Assembly: GCF_900108025.1 (NCBI RefSeq)
Contig: NZ_FNUS01000001.1
Coordinates: 496,001 to 560,000 of the forward strand
DNA length: 64,000 bases
DNA from: Halpernia humi
Lineage (GTDB): Bacteria; Bacteroidota; Bacteroidia; Flavobacteriales; Weeksellaceae
Direction of reading: 5' to 3'
How positions within the stretch are numbered: position 1 is the first letter of the stretch; every line of letters begins with the position of its first letter. Positions 25,905 to 34,187 of the stretch are shown one piece after another. The translations under genes were made by a program, and so were the position numbers. The notes beneath the pieces are model-generated. The model was not told the DNA's origin. It saw only the letters and a list, made by a program, of their open reading frames with translations, and made no database searches.

Positions 25905-26924
25905 TCAATTTTCTCGCGTTTCCAAATATTTCTGCCATTCCCAAGTCGTTCGCAAGGCTTCTTCCAACGAGGTTTCTGCTTTCCAATTTAATTCTTTCTC
26001 GGCTTTTGAAGCGTCTGCATAGGCAATCGTAATATCGCCTGCTCTTCTTTCACAGATTTTGTAAGGCACTTTTACCTTATTTGCGCGTTCAAAGGCATTC
26101 ACAACTTCTAAAACGGATGAGCCCTTTCCTGTGCCCAAATTATAAATATCAATTAGTGTTTCAGATTTTTCCTCAATTAATTTTTGCAACGCTTTCACAT
26201 GCGCTTTCGCCAAATCTACCACATAGATGTAATCGCGAATTGCAGTGCCATCTTCTGTAGGGTAATCGTTTCCCCAAATGCTCAATTCTTTACGAATCCC
26301 AGCAGCTGTTTGCGTAACGAAAGGAACTAAATTGTTTGGAATTCCCAAAGGCAATTCGCCCAATTTTGCAGATGGATGCGCACCAATTGGATTAAAATAG
26401 CGCAACAAAGACACTTTTTTCTTATAAGCCAAAGCAAAATCTTTCAGAATTTCTTCTCCCATTTGCTTCGTTTTTCCGTAACTGGATTCAGGTGTTTTCA
26501 AAGGCGTATTTTCGTCAATTGGTTGTTTATCTGCTTGTCCGTAAACTGTGCAAGAAGAACTGAAAATAAAATTGGAAATATTTCTAGTTTTAAATTCCTG
26601 AAGAATATTAATTAAACAAAAAAGATTATTTTCATAATAATCCAAAGGTTTTTCCTGGCTCTCGCCTACTGCTTTAAAAGCCGCAAAATTAATACATGCC
26701 GAAATGTCGTGCGCTTCAAAAACTTGGTATAACAATTCTTTTCGTCTTAAATCAAACGGATAAAAAAACGGTTTTTTACCCGAAATTTCTTCAATATTTT
26801 TTAAAATGAATTTTTCCGTATTAGATAAATCATCTACAATAACAACGTCAAAATTATTGTTTAAAAGTTCAACAACGGTGTGAGAGCCAATATAGCCCAA
26901 CCCGCCGGTTACAAGTATGGTCAT
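25905..26924 (-). CDS. galE: UDP-glucose 4-epimerase
   Basis: GalE interconverts UDP-glucose and UDP-galactose. The 339-residue extended SDR has the NAD-binding GGLGYIGSHT at 7-16, catalytic Ser/Tyr in SSSCTVYG and Y149GKTK153, and the RYFNPIGAHPS substrate loop. It is cytoplasmic and appears monocistronic. A related UDP-hexose epimerase specificity is possible. Confidence 0.95.
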   Translation of the reverse strand: MTILVTGGLGYIGSHTVVELLNNNFDVVIVDDLSNTEKFILKNIEEISGKKPFFYPFDLRRKELLYQVFEAHDISACINFAAFKAVGESQEKPLDYYENNLFCLINILQEFKTRNISNFIFSSSCTVYGQADKQPIDENTPLKTPESSYGKTKQMGEEILKDFALAYKKKVSLLRYFNPIGAHPSAKLGELPLGIPNNLVPFVTQTAAGIRKELSIWGNDYPTEDGTAIRDYIYVVDLAKAHVKALQKLIEEKSETLIDIYNLGTGKGSSVLEVVNAFERANKVKVPYKICERRAGDITIAYADASKAEKELNWKAETSLEEALRTTWEWQKYLETREN

Positions 26925-26945
26925 TTTAATTTTTTATTTTTTTCT

Positions 26946-27022
26946 ACTTTGTCTAAGTTTTAAAGCGTTACAATATTAACTTTGACAAAGTACAATCACT
27001 GCTCGGAAAACTTTGTCAAAGT
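26946..27022. repeat. Three ACTTTGnCAAAGT-type palindromes
   Basis: ACTTTGTCTAAGT (26946-26958), ACTTTGACAAAGT (26979-26991) and ACTTTGTCAAAGT (27010-27022) lie between galE and the polyprenyl synthase gene. The second and third are exact reverse complements of each other and could form a hairpin. Confidence 0.6.
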
Positions 27023-27048
27023 AGATCTTCTTTAAAGATTGATTTATA

Positions 27049-28026
27049 CTAAAACTTCCTTTCTATCACATAATCCAACATCAAATTCAGAGAATGTTTT
27101 GCTTCATTTTCCGGAAATTCATTTAAAATTAATTTTGCTTTCTGCTGATAATCTTTCATTACCGAAAGCGCGTAATCTAAACCGCCAGATTTTTTCACGA
27201 AAGCAATTAATTCTTTCACTCTTTTTTTATCGTCTTTGTATCTTTTTATGGTTTGGAAATGGTATTTTCGGTCTTTTTCAGTAGCATTTTTTAAACTATA
27301 AATCAATGGTAAAGTCATTTTCTGCTCCTGAATATCAATCCCGACTGGTTTACCAATAAAATTTTCACTTAAATAATCAAATAAATCATCTTTTATCTGA
27401 AAAGCCATTCCAGTTAAAGTACCGAAATTTTGCATTTTTTTAGCCAAAACTTCGTCGGCATTATTAGATAGCACACCGATTTCGCAACAAGCGGCGATTA
27501 AAGTAGCTGTTTTTTTTCTGATAATTTCATAATAAACCTCTTCTGTAATATCTAATTTTCTGGCTTTTTCTAGTTGTAAAAGTTCACCTTCAGACATTTC
27601 GCGAATGGTTCGTGCAATAACGGCCAATAAATCAAAATCTTTATTATCGGTAGAAAGTAAAACCGATTTTGATAATAAAAAATCACCAACTAAAACGGCA
27701 ATTTTATTTTTCCATAGGGCATTAATAGAGAAAAAATTTCTGCGTTTGAAACTTTCATCCACCACATCATCGTGCACCAAAGTTGCAGTGTGTATTAACT
27801 CAATCATAGAAGCGCCTCTGAAAGTTTTTTCATTTACTTCCCCAATTAATTTTGCACAAAGAAAAACAAACATTGGGCGCATTTGTTTGCCTTTTGTGGT
27901 TACTATAAAACGCGTCACTTTATCCAAAAGCGGCACGTTGGTGCTCATAGACTCATAAAACTTTTGCTCAAAAAGTTTCATTTCGCTATCAATTGGGTTT
28001 TTTATTTCTTTTACAATATTCGCCAC
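27049..28026 (-). CDS. Polyprenyl (octaprenyl-type) diphosphate synthase
   Basis: A 325-residue trans-prenyltransferase that extends farnesyl or geranylgeranyl diphosphate with isopentenyl diphosphate, most likely for the menaquinone side chain. The first aspartate-rich motif DDVVD is at 86-90 and the second, DDLFD, at 213-217. Chain length is set by residues upstream of the first motif and is not certain here. It is cytoplasmic, and the start matches the family length. Confidence 0.93.
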   Translation of the reverse strand: MANIVKEIKNPIDSEMKLFEQKFYESMSTNVPLLDKVTRFIVTTKGKQMRPMFVFLCAKLIGEVNEKTFRGASMIELIHTATLVHDDVVDESFKRRNFFSINALWKNKIAVLVGDFLLSKSVLLSTDNKDFDLLAVIARTIREMSEGELLQLEKARKLDITEEVYYEIIRKKTATLIAACCEIGVLSNNADEVLAKKMQNFGTLTGMAFQIKDDLFDYLSENFIGKPVGIDIQEQKMTLPLIYSLKNATEKDRKYHFQTIKRYKDDKKRVKELIAFVKKSGGLDYALSVMKDYQQKAKLILNEFPENEAKHSLNLMLDYVIERKF

Positions 28027-28103
28027 AGAAAACAGAATTTCTTTCTAAAAGCAAATATAAGTTAATTTTTCCTTTAAATTGTGGCAGAATACAAGTACAA
28101 AAC

Positions 28104-28967
28104 CTAGTTTAAATCATCTTTTGGAATAAAATAAAATTTTCCATTTCTGTCGCCAAGTGGTGTTTTGAATTCTTCACCAGAAATGTAAATACCGTTTTTA
28201 TTCACCGCAATTCCTTCTATTTGGCTCAGTGAAAACGCATTTCCTAATTTATATTTTTTGGCAGGTTTTTTAAAAAAATAATCGCCTTCTGATCGTTGAA
28301 ATATTTCTAAAAAGACAGAAGTTGTTTTGGTATAACCTATGAGATAGAGTTTATCTTCAAAATATGCAGCGTCTGTTACTACAAAATTTGTTTTAAAAGT
28401 TTCCTTTTTTTCGGCTTTTTGCAATTCAAAATTAGTTGGATCTAAAATGTAATGCGTTGTTTTTTTTGATTTCCATTCTTTTGTAAAAAGATGAATTTTT
28501 CCATCCAAAAAAACAAGTGCTTCTGCATCGAAATCATTGTTTAAATTTTTTGGTGTAAAATCTGATTGTTCGGGATAATAAAATGAAATAGTTTGAACGT
28601 TTTGTGCGCTATCTATTGGGAATTTATAAATTTTTAAATCTTTTCTTGTTCCTTGGTTGTTTCCAATATCGCCGATGTAGAAATTTTTGCCATTATTGCA
28701 AAGTGCTTCCCAATCTTCGTTTCGGAGATTGGTTTCAATTTTTTTTTGAATTTTTCCGCTATCTAAACTTATTTGAAAGAGTTCTGCCGTATTTCCACTA
28801 TCGTTAAAAGTATAGAGATTTCCGTTAAAAAAATCTAGGCCTGAACTTTCTTTAAGACTATCATCTAAAGTTGCGATTTGGTATTTTTTTATATTAAATC
28901 TTTCGGTTTTTTGCGAGAAAAAACTGTGGAAATATAAAAGTGAAAAAAGTAATAGTAAATTTTTCAT
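28104..28967 (-). CDS. Secreted protein of unknown function, propeller-like
   Basis: A 287-residue protein with a signal peptide (about 1-18, ending FFSQ). Segments such as LKESSGLDFFNGNLYTFNDSGNT, NLRNEDWEALCNNGKNFYIGDIGNN and FSLSQIEGIAVNKNGIYISGE resemble SdiA-regulated or esterase-like propeller proteins that are common in Bacteroidota. No catalytic residues can be assigned. It is probably exported. Confidence 0.65.
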   Translation of the reverse strand: MKNLLLLFSLLYFHSFFSQKTERFNIKKYQIATLDDSLKESSGLDFFNGNLYTFNDSGNTAELFQISLDSGKIQKKIETNLRNEDWEALCNNGKNFYIGDIGNNQGTRKDLKIYKFPIDSAQNVQTISFYYPEQSDFTPKNLNNDFDAEALVFLDGKIHLFTKEWKSKKTTHYILDPTNFELQKAEKKETFKTNFVVTDAAYFEDKLYLIGYTKTTSVFLEIFQRSEGDYFFKKPAKKYKLGNAFSLSQIEGIAVNKNGIYISGEEFKTPLGDRNGKFYFIPKDDLN

Positions 28968-29018
28968 TTAAAATAAAATTTTCTAATTAGTGAAAGTTTT
29001 GTTTATCGCGAAAGTTCG

Positions 29019-29085
29019 CAGCCCGGCCTGAGTGGAGCTCTCCGCCGCGGCGGAAGCGGGAACGGAGGACGGATAAAGCTGCCCA
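29019..29085 (+). repeat. Structured repeat, copy C (short, GC-rich)
   Basis: It starts GCAGCCCGGCCTGAGTGGAG, has a compact CCGCCGCGGCGG hairpin, then AAGCGGGAACGG and ends AAGCTGCCC. It is much richer in G and C than its surroundings and lies just after the rlmN stop. It follows the plan of copies A and B but with a shorter hairpin and a different end. Confidence 0.5.
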
Positions 29086-29098
29086 AAAAATTGAAAAT

Positions 29099-30133
29099 TT
29101 ATTCTGCCGCTTTGTTGGCTAATTGTCCGCAAGCTGCGTCAATATCGCCGCCTCTACTCCGCCGAATCATTACTTTTATACCATTATTTTCTAATTGACG
29201 CACATAATTTTCTTCTGCTGCTTTGTTGCATTGATCGTATTTTCCGTCGCCAATTGGATTGTACTGAATTAAATTAACCTTACTCGGGATTTGTTTGCAG
29301 AATTTTATTAAAGCTTTTATATCTTCCTCACCATCGTTAATATTTTTCCAGACGCAATATTCAAAAGTGACGATATTGCCAGTTTTTTCGTACCAATATT
29401 TTAATGCTTCCAGAATATCAGTTAGAGGAAATTTATCAGAAAAAGGCATGATTTCATTTCTTTTTTCCTCAATTGCTGAATGAAGTGAAAGTGCCAATTT
29501 TACTTTTATGTTTTCATCAGCCAACATTTTTATCATTTTGGGAATGCCTGAAGTTGAAACTGTAATTCTTCGTGGTGACATTCCCAAACCTTCGGGTTCG
29601 GTAATTTTTCTAATGGCTTCAACTACGTTTTTATAGTTCATCATTGGTTCACCCATTCCCATGAATACGATGTTTGTGAGTGGCCGATCAAAATACATTC
29701 TACTCTGTTGATCTATTAATGCCACTTGATCTACAATTTCTGCCACTTCTAAATTCCGCATTCTTTTTAAGCGTGCCGTTGCGCAAAATTCACAATTTAA
29801 AGAACAACCGACTTGGGAAGAAACACAGGCTGTTGTTCTCGTTTCTGTCGGAATTAAAACGGATTCTACTAAAAGTCCATCGTGCAATTTCACGCCATTT
29901 TTTATGGTGCCGTCCGAACTTTTCTGTAACTGATCTACCGAAATGGGTTTAATTTGAAAGTCTTTAGCTAATTTATCTCTTAAATTTTTTGAAAGATTCG
30001 TCATTTCTTCAATAGAGTGAAGGTTTTTCGACCACAACCAATCATAAACCTGTTTCGCCCGAAAAGGTTTTTCGCCCAAAGAAATAAATAATTCTTGGAG
30101 TTCTGAGAGTGATAAGGTTCTTAAATCTTTCAT
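29099..30133 (-). CDS. rlmN: 23S rRNA (adenine-2503-C2)/tRNA A37 methyltransferase RlmN
   Basis: A radical-SAM dual-specificity methyltransferase. The 344-residue protein has the 4Fe-4S cluster motif Cys110-x3-Cys114-x2-Cys117 (CSLNCEFC) and the catalytic C-terminal Cys335 in AACGQL. The RNA-binding N-terminal domain is complete. It lies downstream of queA and a broken S23 element on the same strand, so an ancestral queA-rlmN transcription unit is plausible. Confidence 0.95.
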   Translation of the reverse strand: MKDLRTLSLSELQELFISLGEKPFRAKQVYDWLWSKNLHSIEEMTNLSKNLRDKLAKDFQIKPISVDQLQKSSDGTIKNGVKLHDGLLVESVLIPTETRTTACVSSQVGCSLNCEFCATARLKRMRNLEVAEIVDQVALIDQQSRMYFDRPLTNIVFMGMGEPMMNYKNVVEAIRKITEPEGLGMSPRRITVSTSGIPKMIKMLADENIKVKLALSLHSAIEEKRNEIMPFSDKFPLTDILEALKYWYEKTGNIVTFEYCVWKNINDGEEDIKALIKFCKQIPSKVNLIQYNPIGDGKYDQCNKAAEENYVRQLENNGIKVMIRRSRGGDIDAACGQLANKAAE

Positions 30134-30182
30134 TTAACAAGTAAAAAGGTAAAAGTAAAAAGTAAAAAGTAAATTTGAAAAA

Positions 30183-30530
30183 TTATAAGTTTGTATTTTT
30201 TACTATAGCTCCAAATATCTTTTTAATTTCAAGGCTTTCTTTTAATAGTCTATCTAATTCTAAATTTTTATCATCTAATAATTCCTTCAAAACGCGTAGC
30301 CAATAATTAGATTCTCTTGCTTCTTTTAGGCAAATCTTGCATTTATTTTTAAAATCTGCTTTTGATGATCCTGCTTGAGCTTCTTCATAATTTGTGCCAA
30401 CAGAGGTTGATGATTTACTCAATTGAAAAATTAGCATTTTAAATTCGGGCTCTCAAGGAAGTGTTCTCAAAAGTTTTAAACAATGAATCCCAAAGAAAAA
30501 GGTTCGGTCTAGTAAATTATATTCTTTCAT
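30183..30530 (-). pseudogene. Four helix bundle (S23/IVS-type) protein gene with in-frame nonsense codon
   Basis: From ATG at 30530 the frame encodes a full-length member of the S23 family (115 codons: MKEYNLLDRTFFFG..., then KSSTSVGTNYEEAQ and LKEARESNYWLRVL), but codon 26 is TGA (30455-30453). The rest is intact to the natural stop at 30183, so the damage is a single base change. A protein of 84 residues could start at ATG 30437 but would lack helix 1. S23 proteins are encoded by intervening sequences of 23S rRNA and by many free-standing loci; their function is unsettled. Confidence 0.8.
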
Positions 30531-30542
30531 TTTTTTAAATTA

Positions 30543-30572
30543 AAGTCCAGTTTTTTTACAAAAACTGGACTT
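30543..30572 (-). terminator. Hairpin after queA, probable terminator
   Basis: AAGTCCAGTTTT and AAAACTGGACTT arms; on the minus strand the tail is CTTTAATTT, a weak U-tract. It lies inside S23 element (a). Confidence 0.5.
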
Positions 30573-30625
30573 GCATATATTTTCAATATTTCAAGACTTT
30601 TTACTTTTGCCTTTTACCTTTTTTC

Positions 30626-31684
30626 TTAAAGAATTAGCATCGCATCGCCATAAGAGTAAAATTTATACTCATTTTTTACGGCTTCTTCATACGCCTCCAT
30701 CAAGAAATCTTTACCTGCAAATGCGGCAATCATCATCATTAAGGTAGATTTTGGCATGTGAAAGTTGGTAATCATTGATGTCGCTACACCAAAATCATGG
30801 GGTGGAAAAATGAATTTATTTGTCCAACCATGAAAAGGTCCAATTTTTTTATTTGATGAAACGGAAGTTTCAATTGCGCGCATTGTAGTAGTTCCAACGG
30901 CACAAATTTGTCTTCCTTCTTCTACTGCTAAATTAATTTTATCAGCGTTCAGTTGGTCAATAATGGCTTCTTCAGATTCCATTTTATGTTTAGAAAGATC
31001 TTCAACTTCAATTGGGTTAAAAGTTCCCAGGCCAATATGCAAAGTCACTTCTGCAAAATCCACACCTTTAATTTCTAATCTTTTCATTAAATGTTTTGAA
31101 AAATGCATACCCGCAGTTGGCGCTGCAACAGCACCTTCATTTTTTGCATAAATGGTTTGGTAACGTTCTGCATCTTCGGGTTCTACATCTCTTTTGATGT
31201 ATTTTGGAAGTGGTGTTTCACCTAATTCTTTTAATTTAGCACGGAATTCTTCGTAAGAACCATCGTATAGAAATCTTAAAGTTCTACCACGAGAAGTGGT
31301 ATTATCAATCACCTCGGCCACTAAACTTTCGTCTTCGTTGAAAAATAGTTTGTTTCCGATTCTAATTTTTCTAGCAGGATCTACCAAAACATCCCAAACT
31401 CGGGTTTCTTTGTCTAATTCTCGTAGTAAAAAAACTTCAATTTTAGCACCCGTTTTTTCCTTATTTCCATATAATCTAGCTGGGAAAACTTTGGTATTAT
31501 TAAAAATAAAAAGATCTTTTTCTTCAAAATAATCTATCACATCTTTAAAAAGTTTGTGCTCGATTTTACCAGTTTTTCGGTGAAGCACCATTAGTTTGGA
31601 TTCATCACGGTTATTTGCAGGATGTTCTGCCAAAAGATGTTCTGGCAAATGAAAATTGAAGTCTGAAGTTTTTAATTTCGACAT
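30626..31684 (-). CDS. queA: S-adenosylmethionine:tRNA ribosyltransferase-isomerase
   Basis: QueA adds the epoxycyclopentane precursor to 7-aminomethyl-7-deazaguanine in tRNA, the penultimate step of queuosine synthesis. The 352-residue protein shows the family blocks [40 protein letters not shown] and [17 protein letters not shown]. Length and start (31684) are normal. No other queuosine gene is adjacent. Confidence 0.95.
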   Translation of the reverse strand: MSKLKTSDFNFHLPEHLLAEHPANNRDESKLMVLHRKTGKIEHKLFKDVIDYFEEKDLFIFNNTKVFPARLYGNKEKTGAKIEVFLLRELDKETRVWDVLVDPARKIRIGNKLFFNEDESLVAEVIDNTTSRGRTLRFLYDGSYEEFRAKLKELGETPLPKYIKRDVEPEDAERYQTIYAKNEGAVAAPTAGMHFSKHLMKRLEIKGVDFAEVTLHIGLGTFNPIEVEDLSKHKMESEEAIIDQLNADKINLAVEEGRQICAVGTTTMRAIETSVSSNKKIGPFHGWTNKFIFPPHDFGVATSMITNFHMPKSTLMMMIAAFAGKDFLMEAYEEAVKNEYKFYSYGDAMLIL

Positions 31685-31836
31685 AGTTTTATTTAAAATA
31701 ATTAAGCGTCACAGTTTTTCTGTTTCGGGGTGCAAATATACGATATTGAAAAGGCCTTTGTCAAGTAAATCAGTAAATTAATTGAAACTCATTTTAAAAA
31801 AGATAATTAAATTGAAGTCTAAAACTTTTTTTAGAT

Positions 31837-32289
31837 TTATTCATCTACACCAAGTGTAAAATCAATAGGTTTTATTTCTAATAATTTTTCTACGCTAACT
31901 GTAGTATTAGTATAATAAATTTCGGCTTTTGAAATGGAATAATTACTTGTATTATCTAATTTTTCCTTTAATGCAAAAAATAATTTTTCTTTTAAATCTG
32001 AATTAAAATCTAGAGGAAGTGCAGTCAGTAAATCATCTTTACTTTTTTGTAAAGTCACTATTAAGTAGAAATTTGGATTGGTGTCGCCTTTTTTCGCAAA
32101 ACTTTTGATGCCAAAATTTAAGGGAGAAAGTTCTTTGACTTCTATATAGTTGAAAATAAATTTAGGTTTAAAATTAATATTTCTAGATTCTACATATACT
32201 AATTTCCCTCCATTTTTATTTTTAAAAAACTGAATTTTCGAATTCTGGTAATCGAAAATTCGTGATTCATTTTTTTCCAAAATCATCAT
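31837..32289 (-). CDS. Hypothetical protein
   Basis: A 150-residue protein without signal peptide, membrane segment or recognisable motif; charged, with several predicted beta strands (KIQFFKNKNGGKLVYVESRN, FYLIVTLQKS). I do not recognise the family. ATG at 32289 or 32286 are both possible. Its upstream region is interrupted by a MITE 28 bases before the start, so its original promoter may have been displaced or replaced. Confidence 0.6.
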   Translation of the reverse strand: MMILEKNESRIFDYQNSKIQFFKNKNGGKLVYVESRNINFKPKFIFNYIEVKELSPLNFGIKSFAKKGDTNPNFYLIVTLQKSKDDLLTALPLDFNSDLKEKLFFALKEKLDNTSNYSISKAEIYYTNTTVSVEKLLEIKPIDFTLGVDE

Positions 32290-32313
32290 AATTGCAGGAT
32301 TATTAGAATCAAT

Positions 32314-32537
32314 TAAGAGCCTGTTTAAATTTCATTCAATAAATTTTTTATAGCCTTTTCTTAATTTTCTAAATTAAAATAAACTCTGTTTATTCTTAAA
32401 TTTAACATTAAGAATTTCAGTGAGTTAAGTTTATTCTGATTAAGCAATCAATAAATTGATTTTTATTAAGTTTTTTAAGCGAAAATGGCTTAATTCCTTA
32501 ATGGTAAAAATAAATTATAAATTTAAACAGGCTCTAA
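32314..32537. mobile_element. MITE with perfect 16-bp terminal repeats and TAA duplication
   Basis: GAGCCTGTTTAAATTT (32317-32332) and its exact inverted copy AAATTTAAACAGGCTC (32519-32534) bound a 218-bp unit without a transposase. TAA is duplicated on both sides (32314-32316 and 32535-32537). The GAG-ended repeats and a TNA duplication fit the IS5/IS1031 group, so an IS5-type transposase elsewhere could mobilise it. Confidence 0.82.
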
Positions 32538-32713
32538 GTTTTTGTAAATATTTGAGGTTTTTCGTTTGTTATTTTGATTTGTCGCAGAGTGGTAACTTAC
32601 AGAATAATCAAAATGATAAGTTTGCGCGCTGCAAATTGCAGAGAAAAATAAGAGCGTAGGAAATAAGACTTTAAACATAAAGTTTTTTAAATTTGAGATT
32701 AAAGAGATTGATT

Positions 32714-33556
32714 TTAATTAAGAATTTTTAAATTATAACTTGAATCTGCGTCAATATTAGCCTTAATTTTAAAATCTTTATTCGCTACATTTAATAGTAA
32801 ATTATAGTTGGTAATATTTTTTTGCGTTATTGTGTTTAAGATATTGTACTCTACTTTCCCTGTTCCATTTCCGGTAGATGTCACAGTAAATTGGGGAATA
32901 TCTGATCCTAAAGTGAAGTTAATAATCGTATCAAAATAGGCGATATTATTTTTAATTTCCATTAATTTATAATTTGTATCTAAAATGAGTGAAATATTTC
33001 CAATGCCCTCGATTGGAATTTTCATTGGAATTTTCTGCTTGAAAGTATCACCAACTTTTAATGCATAATCTGGAAATTTTATGTTATTTGTGATATTTTG
33101 AACAGTTTTTATTAAATATTCTTTTGTTTTTTTATCCATAATTTTGCTTTTTATGGAATCAATTTTCATATGAAGTCCGTTTTCATAATAACCAAAAAGT
33201 CGACTTCCTTCTATTGGATTAGTGGGGTTCATTTCTTTTCCACCAATATTTTTTAAGGTATGGACTTTTTTATAATCTATAACGAATGGAATTTTATTTT
33301 CTATTTCTTTACCCGTATTTATATCGGCTACAATCTCCATGTTTGTTTTAGAAATCATGGGTAAGGTAATTTGTTTTTTTATGGCATCAAGAACTTCTTT
33401 TTTTGCTTCAAAATTCATTGTGAAATTTGAGTTTGAAATAGTGCGCAATTCATACTTTTTTCCTGCTAAAAATTGCATTTTAAATATAACAGATTCTTGC
33501 GCTTTTAAGGCAAATGCAAGAATAAAAAAAAGTAAAAATGTGTATTTTTTTTTCAT
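32714..33556 (-). CDS. Secreted protein of unknown function
   Basis: A 280-residue protein with a signal peptide (KKKYTFLLFFILAFALKAQ). The mature part is rich in beta strands with alternating lysines and isoleucines (SVIFKMQFLAGKKYELR, GNGTGKVEYN), like DUF6263-type exported proteins; that assignment is a guess. No lipobox is present. It starts 17 bases before the VOC gene end and may be co-transcribed with it in some contexts, although the VOC gene lies downstream on the far side (33573-33950 is upstream in transcription). Confidence 0.65.
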   Translation of the reverse strand: MKKKYTFLLFFILAFALKAQESVIFKMQFLAGKKYELRTISNSNFTMNFEAKKEVLDAIKKQITLPMISKTNMEIVADINTGKEIENKIPFVIDYKKVHTLKNIGGKEMNPTNPIEGSRLFGYYENGLHMKIDSIKSKIMDKKTKEYLIKTVQNITNNIKFPDYALKVGDTFKQKIPMKIPIEGIGNISLILDTNYKLMEIKNNIAYFDTIINFTLGSDIPQFTVTSTGNGTGKVEYNILNTITQKNITNYNLLLNVANKDFKIKANIDADSSYNLKILN

Positions 33557-33572
33557 TTAGATTTATTTATAA

Positions 33573-33950
33573 TTATTTACTTGGTTCCCAAAGTTCAATT
33601 TTATTTTCTTCACAATCTAAAATATGGATGAATTTTCCGTAATCATAAGTTTCTATATCATCAAGAATGATGACGTTTTCCTTTCGTAATTCTTTAACTA
33701 ATTTTTCTAAATCTTCTACAATATAATTGATCATAAATTCTTTGTTGGAAGGCTCAAAATATCTTGTAGATTCTTCAAAAGGCGACCATTGTGTAGCGCC
33801 ATTTTTTGAAGATTCTGCGCATTCTTTCCAGTCGAAAGTTGCTCCATAATCGTTGGTATCAAATCCAAGATGTTTTTTATACCAATCTCTTAAAATTTCT
33901 GGATTTTTTGTTTTGAAAAAAATCCCGCCAATGCCAATTACTTTTTTCAT
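33573..33950 (-). CDS. VOC (glyoxalase/bleomycin-resistance) family protein
   Basis: A 125-residue single vicinal-oxygen-chelate domain: GIGGIFFKTKNPEILRDWYKKHLGF at the N-terminus and CEENKIELWEPSK at the C-terminus, the latter holding the conserved metal-ligand glutamate. Substrate is unknown; many such small proteins are annotated as glyoxalase. It is 16 bases upstream of the secreted-protein gene on the same strand, so the two are probably one unit. Confidence 0.85.
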   Translation of the reverse strand: MKKVIGIGGIFFKTKNPEILRDWYKKHLGFDTNDYGATFDWKECAESSKNGATQWSPFEESTRYFEPSNKEFMINYIVEDLEKLVKELRKENVIILDDIETYDYGKFIHILDCEENKIELWEPSK

Positions 33951-34058
33951 GATTTTTAGTTTTTATTTAAGATAAAACTAAGAAAATATTTTAAGAAAAC
34001 CACTTAAATAATGAGGTTGAATTTTGACCTTTCAAACAAAAAAATAAAATTTCTTTTT

Positions 34059-34181
34059 TAGCCGCGGCTGAAACGGCATCCTTTTTTACAGAAAATGCGC
34101 CACAAGGCGCATTTTCTGTAAAAAAAGATATAGTGGAAGACGGGACTCCATTTCGGAAAAAGCGAAACCGTCTTGCTCCTA
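34059..34181 (+). repeat. Structured repeat, copy B
   Basis: TAGCCGCGGCTGAAACGGC and ATCCTTTTTT, then a long hairpin (ACAGAAAATGCGCC with its inverted copy), AAAAAGATATAGTGGAAG, ACGGGACT and a second small hairpin, ending TTGCTCCTA. It has the same order of blocks as copy A, and ends 6 bases from the S9 peptidase stop codon. Confidence 0.7.
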
Positions 34182-34187
34182 TTTATT

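Larger units (their letters stand above)
30134..30625 (-). mobile_element. S23 element (a): inverted-repeat-flanked unit with a broken four-helix-bundle gene
   Basis: It fills the queA-rlmN gap. Plus-strand left end GTAAAAAGGTAAAAGTAAAA (from 30141) matches the reverse complement of the right end (AAAAAAGGTAAAAGGCAAAA, reading back from 30624) over roughly 33 bases with few differences. The S23 pseudogene lies between the two ends. Confidence 0.6.
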
